Shown here one piece after another: positions 13,101 to 25,100 of a DNA stretch of 64,000 nt; positions within the stretch are counted from its first letter, which is position 1; each line of letters begins with the position of its first letter. Origin of the DNA: Lycocorax pyrrhopterus obiensis. Lineage: Eukaryota > Chordata > Aves > Passeriformes > Paradisaeidae. A model generated the notes under the pieces. That model searched no databases. It was given only the letters and a program-made list of their open reading frames with translations, and was not told where the DNA came from. The stretch covers positions 1,034,263 to 1,098,262 of the forward strand of contig JACSVZ010000028.1 in assembly GCA_014706295.1 (NCBI GenBank). The letters are read 5' to 3'. The position numbers were made by a program, and so were the translations under genes.

Positions 13101-16100
13101 GTTTCTTGAAGCTCTTGGTTTCAAGGAAAGTGGGGAATGTCCACATGACTCATCCCAGAGCTGTCACACCCCTCTGGGCTCATGGCAGGGGCTGGGAAAC
13201 AGCAGGGAAAAATTCCATTCCCATTAAAATCTATCAGTTTCCCAAACAAGAGGACTTGGGCTTTACTTTTTACACTTCACAACATTTTTTTTCCTCCTGG
13301 AACTAAAACATTTAATCCTGCTCCAGGATCTGTGGCTAGAAAAGAATTCGGAGCTGATTTTTTTTTTTTTTGCTGTATTAATTTCCACAGAAAGCTGCAC
13401 CTGACACTTTGCACTGCACCACCAACCTCTTCCTGCTCTGTTTCAATTCCTCTTCCCAAATCTCCCCATCCTCACTCCCACCACATTCCCAGCCCCACAC
13501 CTTCCTCCCAATCCTCCTCCTCATGTCTTTGTCAACCCTTTCCAGCACTGAGGCTCCCACAGCCCAAATTCTGGAGAGGGAGAAAGAACAAGAGAATCCA
13601 GCTGGGAGCAGGATGGACCAGGGAGCACCGGGAGAACTGAGCGTTTCCCCCTCTCCCAGCAACAACCCCCAAATCCCTCTGAGGAGATTCCCAGCCCTGC
13701 CAGGCTCCCAGATGCCGGTTTCTCCCCTCACCGAGGCAGCGGGATCCGTCGGGGCTGCTGACGAAGCCGCGGGGGCAGGAGCACACGTAGCTGCCCACGG
13801 TGTTGGTGCAGTCGCCGCCGTCGCACACCCCGGGGATGGCCCCGCACTCATCCACGTCTGCAAGGGAGACAATCCCACGGGCAGGATGCAAAGCGTCCCC
13901 TTCCCCATCCGCACCAGGGCACAGAGGGTGGGAAGTGGAGTTGGGGGGGGGGTCATGGGATGCTTGAGGCCATAAAGGGTCTCCAAAACTCTCCCAGAGG
14001 GGGATTCATGGAGTCTCTGCTTCTCTCCACAGCCCCTCCCAGGGGAAGTCTGGGCTGGACAGCAGGGAGAAATTCCTCCCAGAAAGAGGGACTGGGGCTT
14101 GGCAGGGGCTGCCAGGGAGGTTTGGAGTCCCGGTCCCCGGAGGTGCCCAGGGCAAGCCCGGATGTGGCGCTCAGTGCCGTGGGGGTGGCGGGTCATGGGC
14201 TGGACTTGCAGATTCCTGTGGGTCCCTCCCAGCCCAGGGTATTCCGTGGTTCCATTGTCTGCTTCTATTCCAGTCAAGAGGGGAAGACAAATTCCTGCTC
14301 GGCTCTTTAGGACTCTCAAATTCTGCCCCCGGCCACCACCCGAGGTGTCCCCTGAGCCCTCCGGGGCTGCTCTGGCTCTTTGAGTCTCTCAGAAGAGCCC
14401 TGAGAGCTCCCAGGGCAGCAGAGCAGAACACAGAAAACACTTCCCCCACCTGGGCCCCTGCAGCCAAAAAGAGATTTTATCAGCCAGCCTGCCCTGTCAT
14501 TTAATCCCAGCCCTGCCCTGGGCTACAACTCTCGGAGCTCTGGAAGGAAAAGAGCTCTGGGAAGGAAAAGTTGTGCTATTGGTGAAAAAAACCAGCTCAA
14601 AACTCGGTGTGGCACTGGGGAGCATCCGAGGTCTGGGGGCAGCTGGCAGATCTGTGCTCTGACATCCCTCACTCACCCCAAAGCAGCGTCAGGGGCTGTG
14701 GGGGCAGCAGTGAATCCCATTCCCATGGAAAACCAGGGAATCCGAGGGGTTCACTCAAACTGCAGTTCTTTCTTTCCCCCTTGACAATCCCAGTGCTGAG
14801 GAGCAGGAAAAGAGCCCGTTCCTGCAGGACTCCACATCCTGAGCTTTGGGAACCTGAGCCCGGGGCTTTGTTGTCCTTTCAGTCCTTCCCCACCACATTT
14901 TCCTTCTCGATTTTCCCTCTGTGAGTGTCCCGTGGTGGTTTGGATCCGTTCAGGCAGAGCCGACCCAGTGGGATGGGTTCATTCCCCTCTCATTAACACC
15001 CAGCGCCGGGGAGGGAATTCTGCCAGCTCCAGCCTGGCTCCTTCCCGACTTTTCCAACCTTCTGTTCAAAATTAAAGCAGGATCCTGTGCTCTGCTGCTC
15101 AGACAATGGCAGGATTCAAGGCAAACGTTGATTTTGGAGCTGGGCTGGGATTGGAATTGGCCTCGTCCTTAAGGCTGAGAACGCTGGAAAAGCTGAAGGC
15201 TGCAGAGCCTCTGGAAGAGCTGGAGCTGCAAAACTCATCCCACATGGTGCCCACAGACCTGTGGGAACCCCAACCTTTCCACATGCTAAAATCCCAGGAT
15301 TTGATGGAGAAAACATCCCCAGGGGTCGTGCCCTGGGATCGCTCTGGTGCAGCACCAGGGCTCGAACCCTCCTCTCCCAGGAAGCACAAAGGAACCACAG
15401 AGCGGGGAACGGAACCTCCAAACCACCCCAAATCCAGGGAAATGAGCTCTGGGTGGAGCCAAACAATGAGCTCTTCTGAGGGGTTTTGTGAGGAAATGGA
15501 AAGAAAGTGGGTTTTGGGTTCCATCCACCCATGGAAAACTCTGGGAAGCTCCCTCTGGTGCAGGAACATCAATGGGAGGCAACAGAGCCTCGGCTCCATC
15601 AAGAAATTCAGGATTTTGTGCCCTGGTGACAAAAGCCTGGCCTGAGGGGACATAAGGAGCACCTCACGTCCAAAGGGGAGAGAAAATAGGTGAGCTTTGG
15701 GATTCCAGGATTTGCTCCCCCTGGCAGAATGTCCTGGAGAGGCCAAAAATGGTCAAATCCTGGCTGGATTTCAGCTGAGGTTGTTGCACACAGCTTGCCT
15801 GGAGCCTTCCACTCCCTTTCCTGGTGTTTCTCCATGGATTTTTTTTGTCTCTTATCACCATGGATGGATTTTGGATGCAGGACACATTCCTTTGGGAAGC
15901 ATCCTGGATGAGGCACTGGCATTACCTCACTGATAGCAGAGCTTGGCCTTTGTCCTGCAGCACAGGAAGGGCTGCTCAAAAGTAAAATTCTTGGCAGAGA
16001 AACCCTGAAATTATGGCAGGAAAAGCTTTGTCCAGCCAGTGATTCCCCCTTAACTCCACACCACGGAATTGTTCCCTCCGGTGTCATTTTTCCAGTTGCT

Positions 16101-19100
16101 TCCAGGATAATTTAAAAATGCCAAAGCCTCCCCTTTCCCTGGGATTTATGGATCCAGTCTCTGGAGCAGGAGGATGTGTCCGAGTTCAGCTTTGATGTTC
16201 CCTCTCTACCTTGGAAAAAGCCAAGACTAAAATGCTCCTGGGACATTGGGAAGCAGAGAATCCTGGCAGATCCAGGCCTGGAGCCTCCCTTACCTTCACA
16301 CCTGTGGCTGGTCTCGCTCTGCTTGTGCCCTGCAGGGCACTTGCACTCGTAGGATCCCACGGTGTTGATGCAATTCCCGCCCTGGCAGAGGCCAGGGATG
16401 GCCTGGCACTCATCCACATCTGCGGGAAGAGGAGCAAGGGTGTGAGGGAATTGAGCTGTGGATCTGTGTCCAGTGTGGATTTTCCTGTGCTCCAAGGAGC
16501 TGGATCACATTCCAGAAGGAATTACCCCTCAGATGGCACCAGGGATAAGGACAGGGAATGGACAGGAACAAATTCCTGGCTCAAGCAAGAGGGAGACGAA
16601 AGTCTGGGAATGCTTCCCAAAGGATGTGTCCATCCCATGGTTCTCTGGGAGAAACACCAGCCTGATCCAGGACACCCTGTGGGATGGAGGGGCTCACCCG
16701 AGAGCTGCAGCGTGGCCAGAATCTCTAGGATAAAATGATCTTGGAAAATCCCATGGGATACTCTGGGTCCATGGAGATGCTCCGTGACACACGGCGGGGA
16801 TTTGGCAAAGTTCCACAGAGAGTTCTGTGCTTTGGGGCTCTGCTCTCAGTGTTCTCCATTTTGGGGCTGTTTTGGGGCTCTGCTCTCAGTGTTCGCTCCT
16901 TTGGGGCTCTGTTTTGGGGTTCTGGTTTGGGGCTCTGTTTCGGGGCTCTGCTCTCGGTGTTCTTCATTTTGGGGCTGTTTTGGGGCTCTGCTCTCAGTGT
17001 TCTCCATTTTGGGGCTGTTTTGGGGCTCTGTTTTAGGGCTCTGTTTTGGGGCTCTGTTTTAGGGCTCTGTTTCGGGGCTCTGTTTCGGGGCTCTGCTCTC
17101 GGTGTTCTCCATTTTGGGGCTGTTTTGGGGCTCTGTTTCAGGGCTGCTTTGGGGCTCTGTTTTCGGGCTCTGTTTCAGGGCTCTGTTTCAGGGCTCTGCT
17201 CTCGGTGTTCTCCATTTTGGGGCTGTTTGGGGGCTCTGTTTTAGGGCTCTGTTTCAGGGCTGTTTTGGGGCTCTGTTTCGGGGCTCTGTTTTGGGGCTGT
17301 TTTGGGGCTCTGTTTTAGGGCTCTCTTTCAGGGCTGTTTTGGGGCTCTGTTTTAGGGCTCTGTTTCGGGGCTGTTTTCGGGCTCTGTTTCGGGGCTCTGC
17401 TCTCTGTGTGCTCTGTTTCGGGGCAGTTCAGGGGCTCTGGCCGCTCCCTCCCGTCCCTCCCGGCGCCCCGTCCCCGCTCACCCTGGCAGGCCCCGGTGCG
17501 GATGTTGGGGATGAAGCCCCTGCGGCAGGGGTGGGGCTGGGCCGGGCACATCTCGCAGGGGTGGCCCCAGGCGCGGCCGATGGTGGCACAGCACATGGTC
17601 TTGGTGCACACGATGCCGCTCAGCTGGCCCTGGCACATCTGGTTGTTGACCTGGCTGAAGCAGGGCCCGGTGCGGTAATCTGGGGAGGAAATGAATCCCT
17701 GGATTAGATCCAGCACGTAAATCCCAGGATTTCTGCCCGGCTCTCAGTGCTGTTCCCTTTCCAGCTCAGCCACTCAGTGAGAAATTTGGGGGGAAAACTG
17801 CAGTGGTGACAAACTGGAGCCCGGTGCTGGAGGTGGTGCTGGCCCTAAAAGGAACTGAAAATCAAAAGTCAGGCAAAGAGGCAATTCCAGGGCTGCAATT
17901 CCACCTATCCTGGAGAACTTCAGGAATGAGAAAAGCAATCAAATTTCACTTTAGTTACAAAGATCCTTCCCTGGAAGTGTCCAAGGCAAGGCTGGACAGG
18001 GCTTGGAGAACCCTGGGATAGTGGGAGGTGTCCCTGCCCACGGCAGGGGCTGGAATTCCATGATTCTTATGTTCCCTTCCATCCCAAACCAGTCTGGGAT
18101 TCTGGGATTCTCAAATTCTCAGACTCTGGGATTCTGTCTCTCTTCACTTTAGCTCTCAAACATCTCCTGGCAATTTTAACTTTAAACCCCAGACACTGCA
18201 GGAACAACCAGCAGGTTTCCCATTGCCAATTAGGATCCTCCCATCCCTTAAACTCCAAGGATTTTAACCCAATTTTTGCAGGGTTTTGCCCTCAGGAATG
18301 TGGGTTTGCCACTGCCTGGGCTCCCGTGACCCTTGATGAGGGATATTGGCACAGCAGGAATCCAGCAGGAAGCGAAATCCCTCAATGAGATTTTCCTTCT
18401 GCCGGGCAGAGGTGCTGGCACGGAAGTGTTTGATCTGCGGCTGGAAAAACCCCTTGAACCTCGTCCTTGTCAGCCCAGAACATTCCCCATGACCTGTCTG
18501 AGCAGTCAGGTGTTGGTCAGGCAGCCAGAGGCCGGCTGAGATGAGCTCAGGGAATTTCCAGGCTGGAATTAGGCAGTAATTAGGAAGTGCCCATGACCCC
18601 GGTTCCCTGCTCCCGGATTAACCCCCAGATGTCCCTGCAGGGAAAGGTTTGGGTTTGATGTGTGAAGCACCAAAAATCTTGTGTGGAGGGGGGTGACAGC
18701 ACTGGGATCCCCAGGTAACCGTGTCCCAAAATCCATGGAAAACATGCAGGAAATCCTCCTGTCTGGGAAAGAATGAAATAGCAAGGAATTCCTCATTTCC
18801 AGCTTCATGCTCCCTCTGATTTGTGTTCTGGAGCAGTTCATACCTGAAAATTAAAGCTGATCAAACTGGGCTGTGGGTGTCACCGGGAGGTTGAGAGGAG
18901 AAGGGTTTGGGAGGGAAAAAAGGAATGGTTTGGAAGTTACATCGGTGGGACGGTGATGGGATCTCCCAAAAATGCCTTTTTAGGGGAATCACACCAGAAA
19001 CATGAACCATGGGGAGTTACCAAAGAATTATCCTTTTTTTTTGGACCCAACTTTTACGAGATCCCAGACTGGTGGCCGATGTCACTGCGGGGTGGACCCC

Positions 19101-22100
19101 AAAAAACTCAGGTTAATAAATGTCAAACCCCAAACTGATGCTGTGAGCAGAGAGCAAAGGGGGAAGAGCTGCACCTCCCACCTCATCTCCCACCTCATCT
19201 CCCCCAGGCTCTGCAGGAATTCCTGGAGAGGGATAATGAATGCGGGATTGTGAGGAGAACACCCCCTTTTAAGCAAATAATTGCCCAAAATAACTTTTCC
19301 TATGCAGATGACTCCTCTGGAGGGAACGAAGCCAAGGAAATTGCAGTCTGGAGAGCCCTGGCTGCCTTCCAGCCCCAGCTGGTGCTAATTTTAATGGGCA
19401 AATGATTAAATTTTTAATGAGGCACCAATGAAATTTTATGAAGGAAATGGGGAGGCTTAGGAGATGTCTGAAGCCTCTCACAGTCCCTGTATGGGATCCA
19501 TGTTCCAGGAATCCTGCTGCAGGTAGCTGTCCTTCAGGAGTCGGGTTTTTCCTTGGAAAAGCCAAGGGGAAAGCTGGGATTGCTGTTCCCTCTTCCCAGA
19601 AGCAGAGCCCAGTGTGGGACATGGAGCAGTTCCGCCTCTCCAGCTCCAGGTAAAGTTCCCATTGAAGCACTGCAAGGAATCCTGGATCGGGGGGATTTTG
19701 GGAAGCCCTTGAGAGCTGAATCCCTGACAATTCCAATGACTGGGGCGGGATCCATGTCTCACACCCACCCACGCTGTTCCTCTGGGAGCAGCTTCCTGAC
19801 AATATCCCTGTGGACAATATCCCAAATTCTCGTGTCCAGGATGGCCCACGTGGAGTCCTGTGGAAGGGCTGGGACATTGGAATGGGGGCAATTCCTCTGG
19901 AGCCCGCCAAGCCAGCACCCGAACCTGGGCACTTCCCACATTCCCAGCACTTGGGATGCACCAGGAACGCTCTGCCCGCCCTCCTTATCCCAAATCCACG
20001 TTGCCAGAACCTCCTTCAGCTCCTCCAAGAGGTAAAAAAGAGCCAGAATTTATCCCAGAAATGCAGCTTGGCCTCATTAAAAAGGAATAATCAGCCTCAG
20101 AGTGCTCAGAATCCCCACTCAGAGCCCCTCGGACTCTGAGGGACAACGGCTGGAAGGTGCCTTCTCCCGGCTCAGCTTCCCAGCGCCGGAGGAGAACAAC
20201 GGGAATGTTTCCCTGGGATAACAACAGGGCTTAACGCCGTCATTTGGCACGGGAATGTTCATTCCAGCAGCTCGGATTTCTTTGAAGCTGGGAACAAACT
20301 GAACACGGCTCCCAACAAGGGCGTTTTCCAAAGGTTTTGTAGCACCTGGATTGAAACTGGAGCTGGACCTGAAGCATTTATGGCTTTGTTTCATCCCCAG
20401 TTTCAGTGGGACATGAAAGACTGGATATAGGAGTGGATTGAGATCACCCCTTTGCTGGGGGGGAATGAAAAAGGCTTTGAAAAGGAACATTTTATTCCCT
20501 TTTAACTGGTCCTGACTGTGCCCGGGGGAAGCAGCGAGGGTTTGATCAGGAACTTCCTAAAGTATGCACAAGAAAAAAGTTTCCTCCACTCCTACAACAT
20601 CCATGGAGCCAGGAGGGTGTCCCTGAGTCAATTCCAGTGGGAATTCAGATCCCTGGAGATGGAAAAGTGGGATAATTCCACAACTTTCTGTGTTATCTAA
20701 AGGACAATCCCAGCCACACAAATCCAGCGTGGGAGTAGATCCAGAGTCCAGCGCAAGGGAAGGGGAAGGGAATGAGGAGCTTTTCTCTTCTCCCGCCCCC
20801 TGGAATTCCCTCCCGAGACAGGCCAGGGGCCGAATTCCTCCTCTCCAAAACAAACAAACAGAGCTGAGGAAGAGGAGCTTTGTCCTTTGCCAGAACTCCA
20901 GTTCCTTCTCACAATAAACAATGGAGGCTTTTCCTTAAAAACTGCAGGACAAAAGTGGCCTGTGGATCATCCCCAGGGAGCTCCGGCCTGCGCTGGGATG
21001 GGGCCACAGCAGCACAAATCCCGGGATTGGGCAGGAGGCCACGGGAGAGACAGGGATCAGGAGAGACAGGGATCACAGAGGAGACAGGATAAAATCAAAT
21101 GCTCAGTGGAGCAGTGGATGCTCTGCTCACAGAGACCTTGGAATCCTGGAATGCTTGGCGTTGGAAAGGACCTTAAAGCCCATCTTGTTCCTGTCCCAGG
21201 CTGCTCCATCCTGGCCTTGGACACTTCCAGGGATGGGGCAGCCACAGTTCCTCTGGGAATTCCATCCCAGCCCCTTCCCACCCTGACAGGACACAACTCC
21301 TTCCCAGTATCCCACCTATCCCTGCCCTCTGTCCACGGGAAGCCATTCCCTGTGTCCTGTCCCTCCACGGACATTCAGGACATCGCACAAGGGATCAGCA
21401 TCCCAGAGCCACCAGCCCAATCCCACGGGAAGGAGCCAGCCCCAAACGATTGTTCCTGTCGTTCTCCAGGTGTTTTCCAGCCTGGATCGTGGCTGGGTCT
21501 GTCCGGGGGAGGGGGTGGGAGCAGCCCCAGGGTCTCCCTGAGGGGCTCCTTTCTCATGGAATACTTTCTCCAGCTCGTCATTTCCTTACCTCATCCAAAC
21601 ACAGCCACATTCCTCAAGTTTAACTGTTTGGACTTTTGCAGAAAAGAAAAAGCTGGCGGGGGCACTTTCTAAGGCCAGACATTCCAAGTGCTGAAAAAAC
21701 ACATCCAAAGGAAATTGTAAAGGGAGAACTTTTTTTGAGTTTTCCTGTCCTATTTTTACAGTTTCCTGCCGAAGTCTCGGCCTGATGAAACCCGAGAGAG
21801 CTCCAGGCTCCTGCAAGGAGCAGCTCCTGAGGCACAAAGAACACGGGGAAACATGGAGCTGGGGGTTCCAGAGCAGCAGGAAAGGCTGGGAATGTCAGAG
21901 CAGGGGCTGGAAACACCTGGAAGAGCCCTTGGGGTCAGGACTTGTCCTGGGTGGTCAGTGGAGGTGCTGGGGTGGCACTTCCAGAACTCCAGACTCTTCC
22001 CAAGCACTCAGGTGGAAACCCGGCACTTCCCAGATCTCTTGGAAGAGACCACAGCTCCTGGATCCCAGGGACGAGATCCTGGATCCCAGGGAAAAGCAGA

Positions 22101-25100
22101 CCTGGAGATGGCGGCCAGGCTGTGGCTGAACTTGGGGGATTCCTCCTGGCCTGAGCGTTCCTTACAGGACTAAAGGGAGCAGAAATTTCTGTGGGAGCAT
22201 TTTTGGGCAGAGGTTTTGTGGGATTTGCCTATCCTGGGATAACGAGCTGGGAGGGGGTGGTGGCAAGGACACCCCTGAGAGAGGAATTCCACAAAATCGG
22301 GTTGGGTTTCCCTGATTTTAGTGATGGGCAGGAGCATCTTCATCCCTCCACCCCGCACTTCAGGAATTGGGGCTATCTGGAAAGCTCTTTGCTGGGATTG
22401 GAGGAGCTCCAAGGAATCCTGGGTTCACAGGACTCCTCTCCCAAAAAACAGGAATGAAAATCTGTCAGAAATGTTGGTGGATCTGCAGACACAGAAGTGT
22501 GGAATTCCAGGGATCCTCCCTGCGGGGACATCAAAGGGACCCTCAGAAATAAAAAGCTGCTCCTCAATGGAAGCAGAAGAGAGGAGGTGAAGGAGGAAAA
22601 TGTGACCCTTTTCTTTCCATGGATGCAATTCCTTCATGGATACGGGACTGGAGAGCCCAGCTCAGGGGGAAATGTTCCACCCATGAGTTTCTGGGTTAAA
22701 CTTTTGGGAACCTTGGACCACGAGGAGCAGAACCCAGCCCAGGGGCCTCCTGAGCCACACAGCTCAGAGGGACCTCCCAAGGTGCAGAATGTCACTGTAA
22801 AAATCCATTTTCCCAATAAAAAAGAAGATTTTCTTCCATGGCCTCCACGGGGAAGATTTCATTTGGCTGGAAAAACAGCCCCAAATTAAAAACCTCATCC
22901 CTGGAGCACAGGAGGAGCTCCAAACATCACCTGAGTCAAGCTCAGTCACTTGGTCCAGGTCATTTTTTCCTACAGGAGGGAGGGTGAAATCAGAGCCATG
23001 ACATCAAAATCCTTCATTGTGCTGTAGAACCGTGACCAACCCTTGGCCTCTGGCCCCACAGCCTCAGCTTTTCTGGGCTGCAGCTTTTCCTCCCACACTG
23101 ATGTAATGGGAGCTCAGGTTCCACAAAATATCCCCCGGTCCCTCGTCCCCAAAGATGTCAGGGAGAGGGAGGAAATGATGCTGGAATTCTGTGAGTTCCT
23201 CGCTCCGAGGGTATTTACCTCTGGAGCAGGGAATTTCCTGGATGAGGTGTGAGGGGGGTTGTTCTGCTCACAGCACAAAGCTGCCTCTTACTGGAGCTGT
23301 TCTGAGCACTCAGAAATTCACTTTATTCCAATTTAAAACTAAAATTATTTCTTGCTACGGCGATAGCAAAGTAAATTCAAGTGAAGCCCTTAAATAAACC
23401 TGGAATTGGATGGATTTGGAGGGGATGAGTTCTTTTTGTCAGGGATGGGGCCCTCAGAATCCCAGAATCCTGGGGCTGGAGATCATCCAGTCCAAGCCAG
23501 GGTCACCTGGAGCAGGTGACACAGGAACCTGGTGGGTTTGGAGTCTCCAGACAGGGAGAATCCCCAACTCCCTGGGCAGCTGTTCCAGAGCTCTGCCACC
23601 TCCAGGGAAAGAAGTTTTCCCTTCTGCTGAGGTGGAATTTCTTGTGTTTGGTTTGTGCTCCTCGCTCATTACTCCCGTTACTAATGCAGGACATTCCCTG
23701 GCTCTGTGGTGAGATTTGTGCTTTCTCCCCGTGAGGAAAGGGCTTCAGGCTCTGCTTTGAATTAACCCTTCTCCAGGAAAATCCTTGCGAACGAGGACTG
23801 GAGCTGAACTGAGAGCTACAGGAGGCGCTGCTGCTGGAATCTCGTTATGGAGGCTCCCAAGGATTCCTGTGGACCCGGCAAACACCCCCTGGAGCAACAG
23901 GACACAACTCCTGGTGCTCAGGGACTCCTCCCAGCAGCCCTGGGGATGGAGCAGAAATGCAGTTTTCCCTTGGAAGGGTTAAGCTGCTCCCTGGTTATCC
24001 CTGGAAGGTCAGTCCCAGCACTCACCTGGCTGCAAACCCCCCCGGGATGCTGTTCCCAGCCGGGCAGAGCAGGCTCTGTTTGCCTTGGCAGGGAGGAGCT
24101 GTGTGGACACAGCTGGAGGATTTGTTTTGTCTCTCACACAAGTCTGGCTCAGCCAAATCTCTGCAGGCTTTGTGAAAATGCTCCTTTATGCAAAGAATTT
24201 TATACATTGGCCCCAGAGTCTGCCCCTGCTCAGCCCCCTGCCTCTTCCCCTCTCCGCACACACAGGACACTGGGATTTTCCAGTCTTCTCCAGAAGTTTC
24301 TTTCAGGAATTTCCAGCTCTCTGTTCACACACAGCCAATGTCACCCAGCAAAGCCACCCCGAGCCACATCCCGGGGAATTCTCATCCCACAACCAGGAAT
24401 CCCATGGAGTGCCTGAGGCGCCAGCTGGGCACAAGCAGGAATTCAACAAAATCCAGGATCTCCAGACCCAAAGCCAGCGAGTGCAGCTCAGCCTGGAGCC
24501 CAGCTGCCCCGGTGCTGTGCCCTGGCGTGGCAGGGAAGGGAAGGGGCCCTTACCTCGCTCGCACTGGGGCCCGGTGAAGCCGTAGACACAAGCGCAGCGG
24601 TTGGGCCCGATGCACCTGCCCCCGTTCTGGCAGCCGTTCTCACACACAGCTGCGAGGGAAAACAGAGAACTCCGTCACTTCTGCTGCTGGAGAACCCCCT
24701 CAGTGGGACACACGCTGCTGGCAGAGCTTGGAATGTCACCTCCATCATGGCTGGAGTATCAGAGCTTGGAATATCAGCTCCGTGTTCTCCCATCCGGAGC
24801 CTCCATGGAGGAAATCTGAGATTTTAATTTTTTTCCTTGGAAAAATTGTTCCTTGTTCCTGCCTGAGCCCCTTTCTGCAAAGGCCATAAACTCCTACTGC
24901 ACTGGAGAGGATTTTCTGCCCTCTGGAATCTCGGTTCCCTCAGGCCAGCGTTGGGATTTAAGTGGCAGGGTCGGGATGAATGGATACAAACGGAAAATGC
25001 ACAAAGGGAAATGCGTAAGGAATGACAGCAGTTGGAATGGGAGAAGGGGAGGCTGCTCAGGGATTTAATCCCACGTGCCCAGAGCAAGGAACTGAGGTCT

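Larger units (their letters stand above)
17680..24553. other. FBN3 intron between exons 6 and 5
   Basis: This is 6.9 kb of intron. Apart from CR1 pieces I recognise nothing. Several moderately long open frames run on both strands, without known domains or splice-bounded cysteine patterns. Confidence 0.6.

Noticed and set aside
16735..17707. Plus-strand frames rich in LGLCFGALF
   Set aside because: They are translations of the GGGGCTCTGTTT minisatellite running antisense to FBN3 exon 6.
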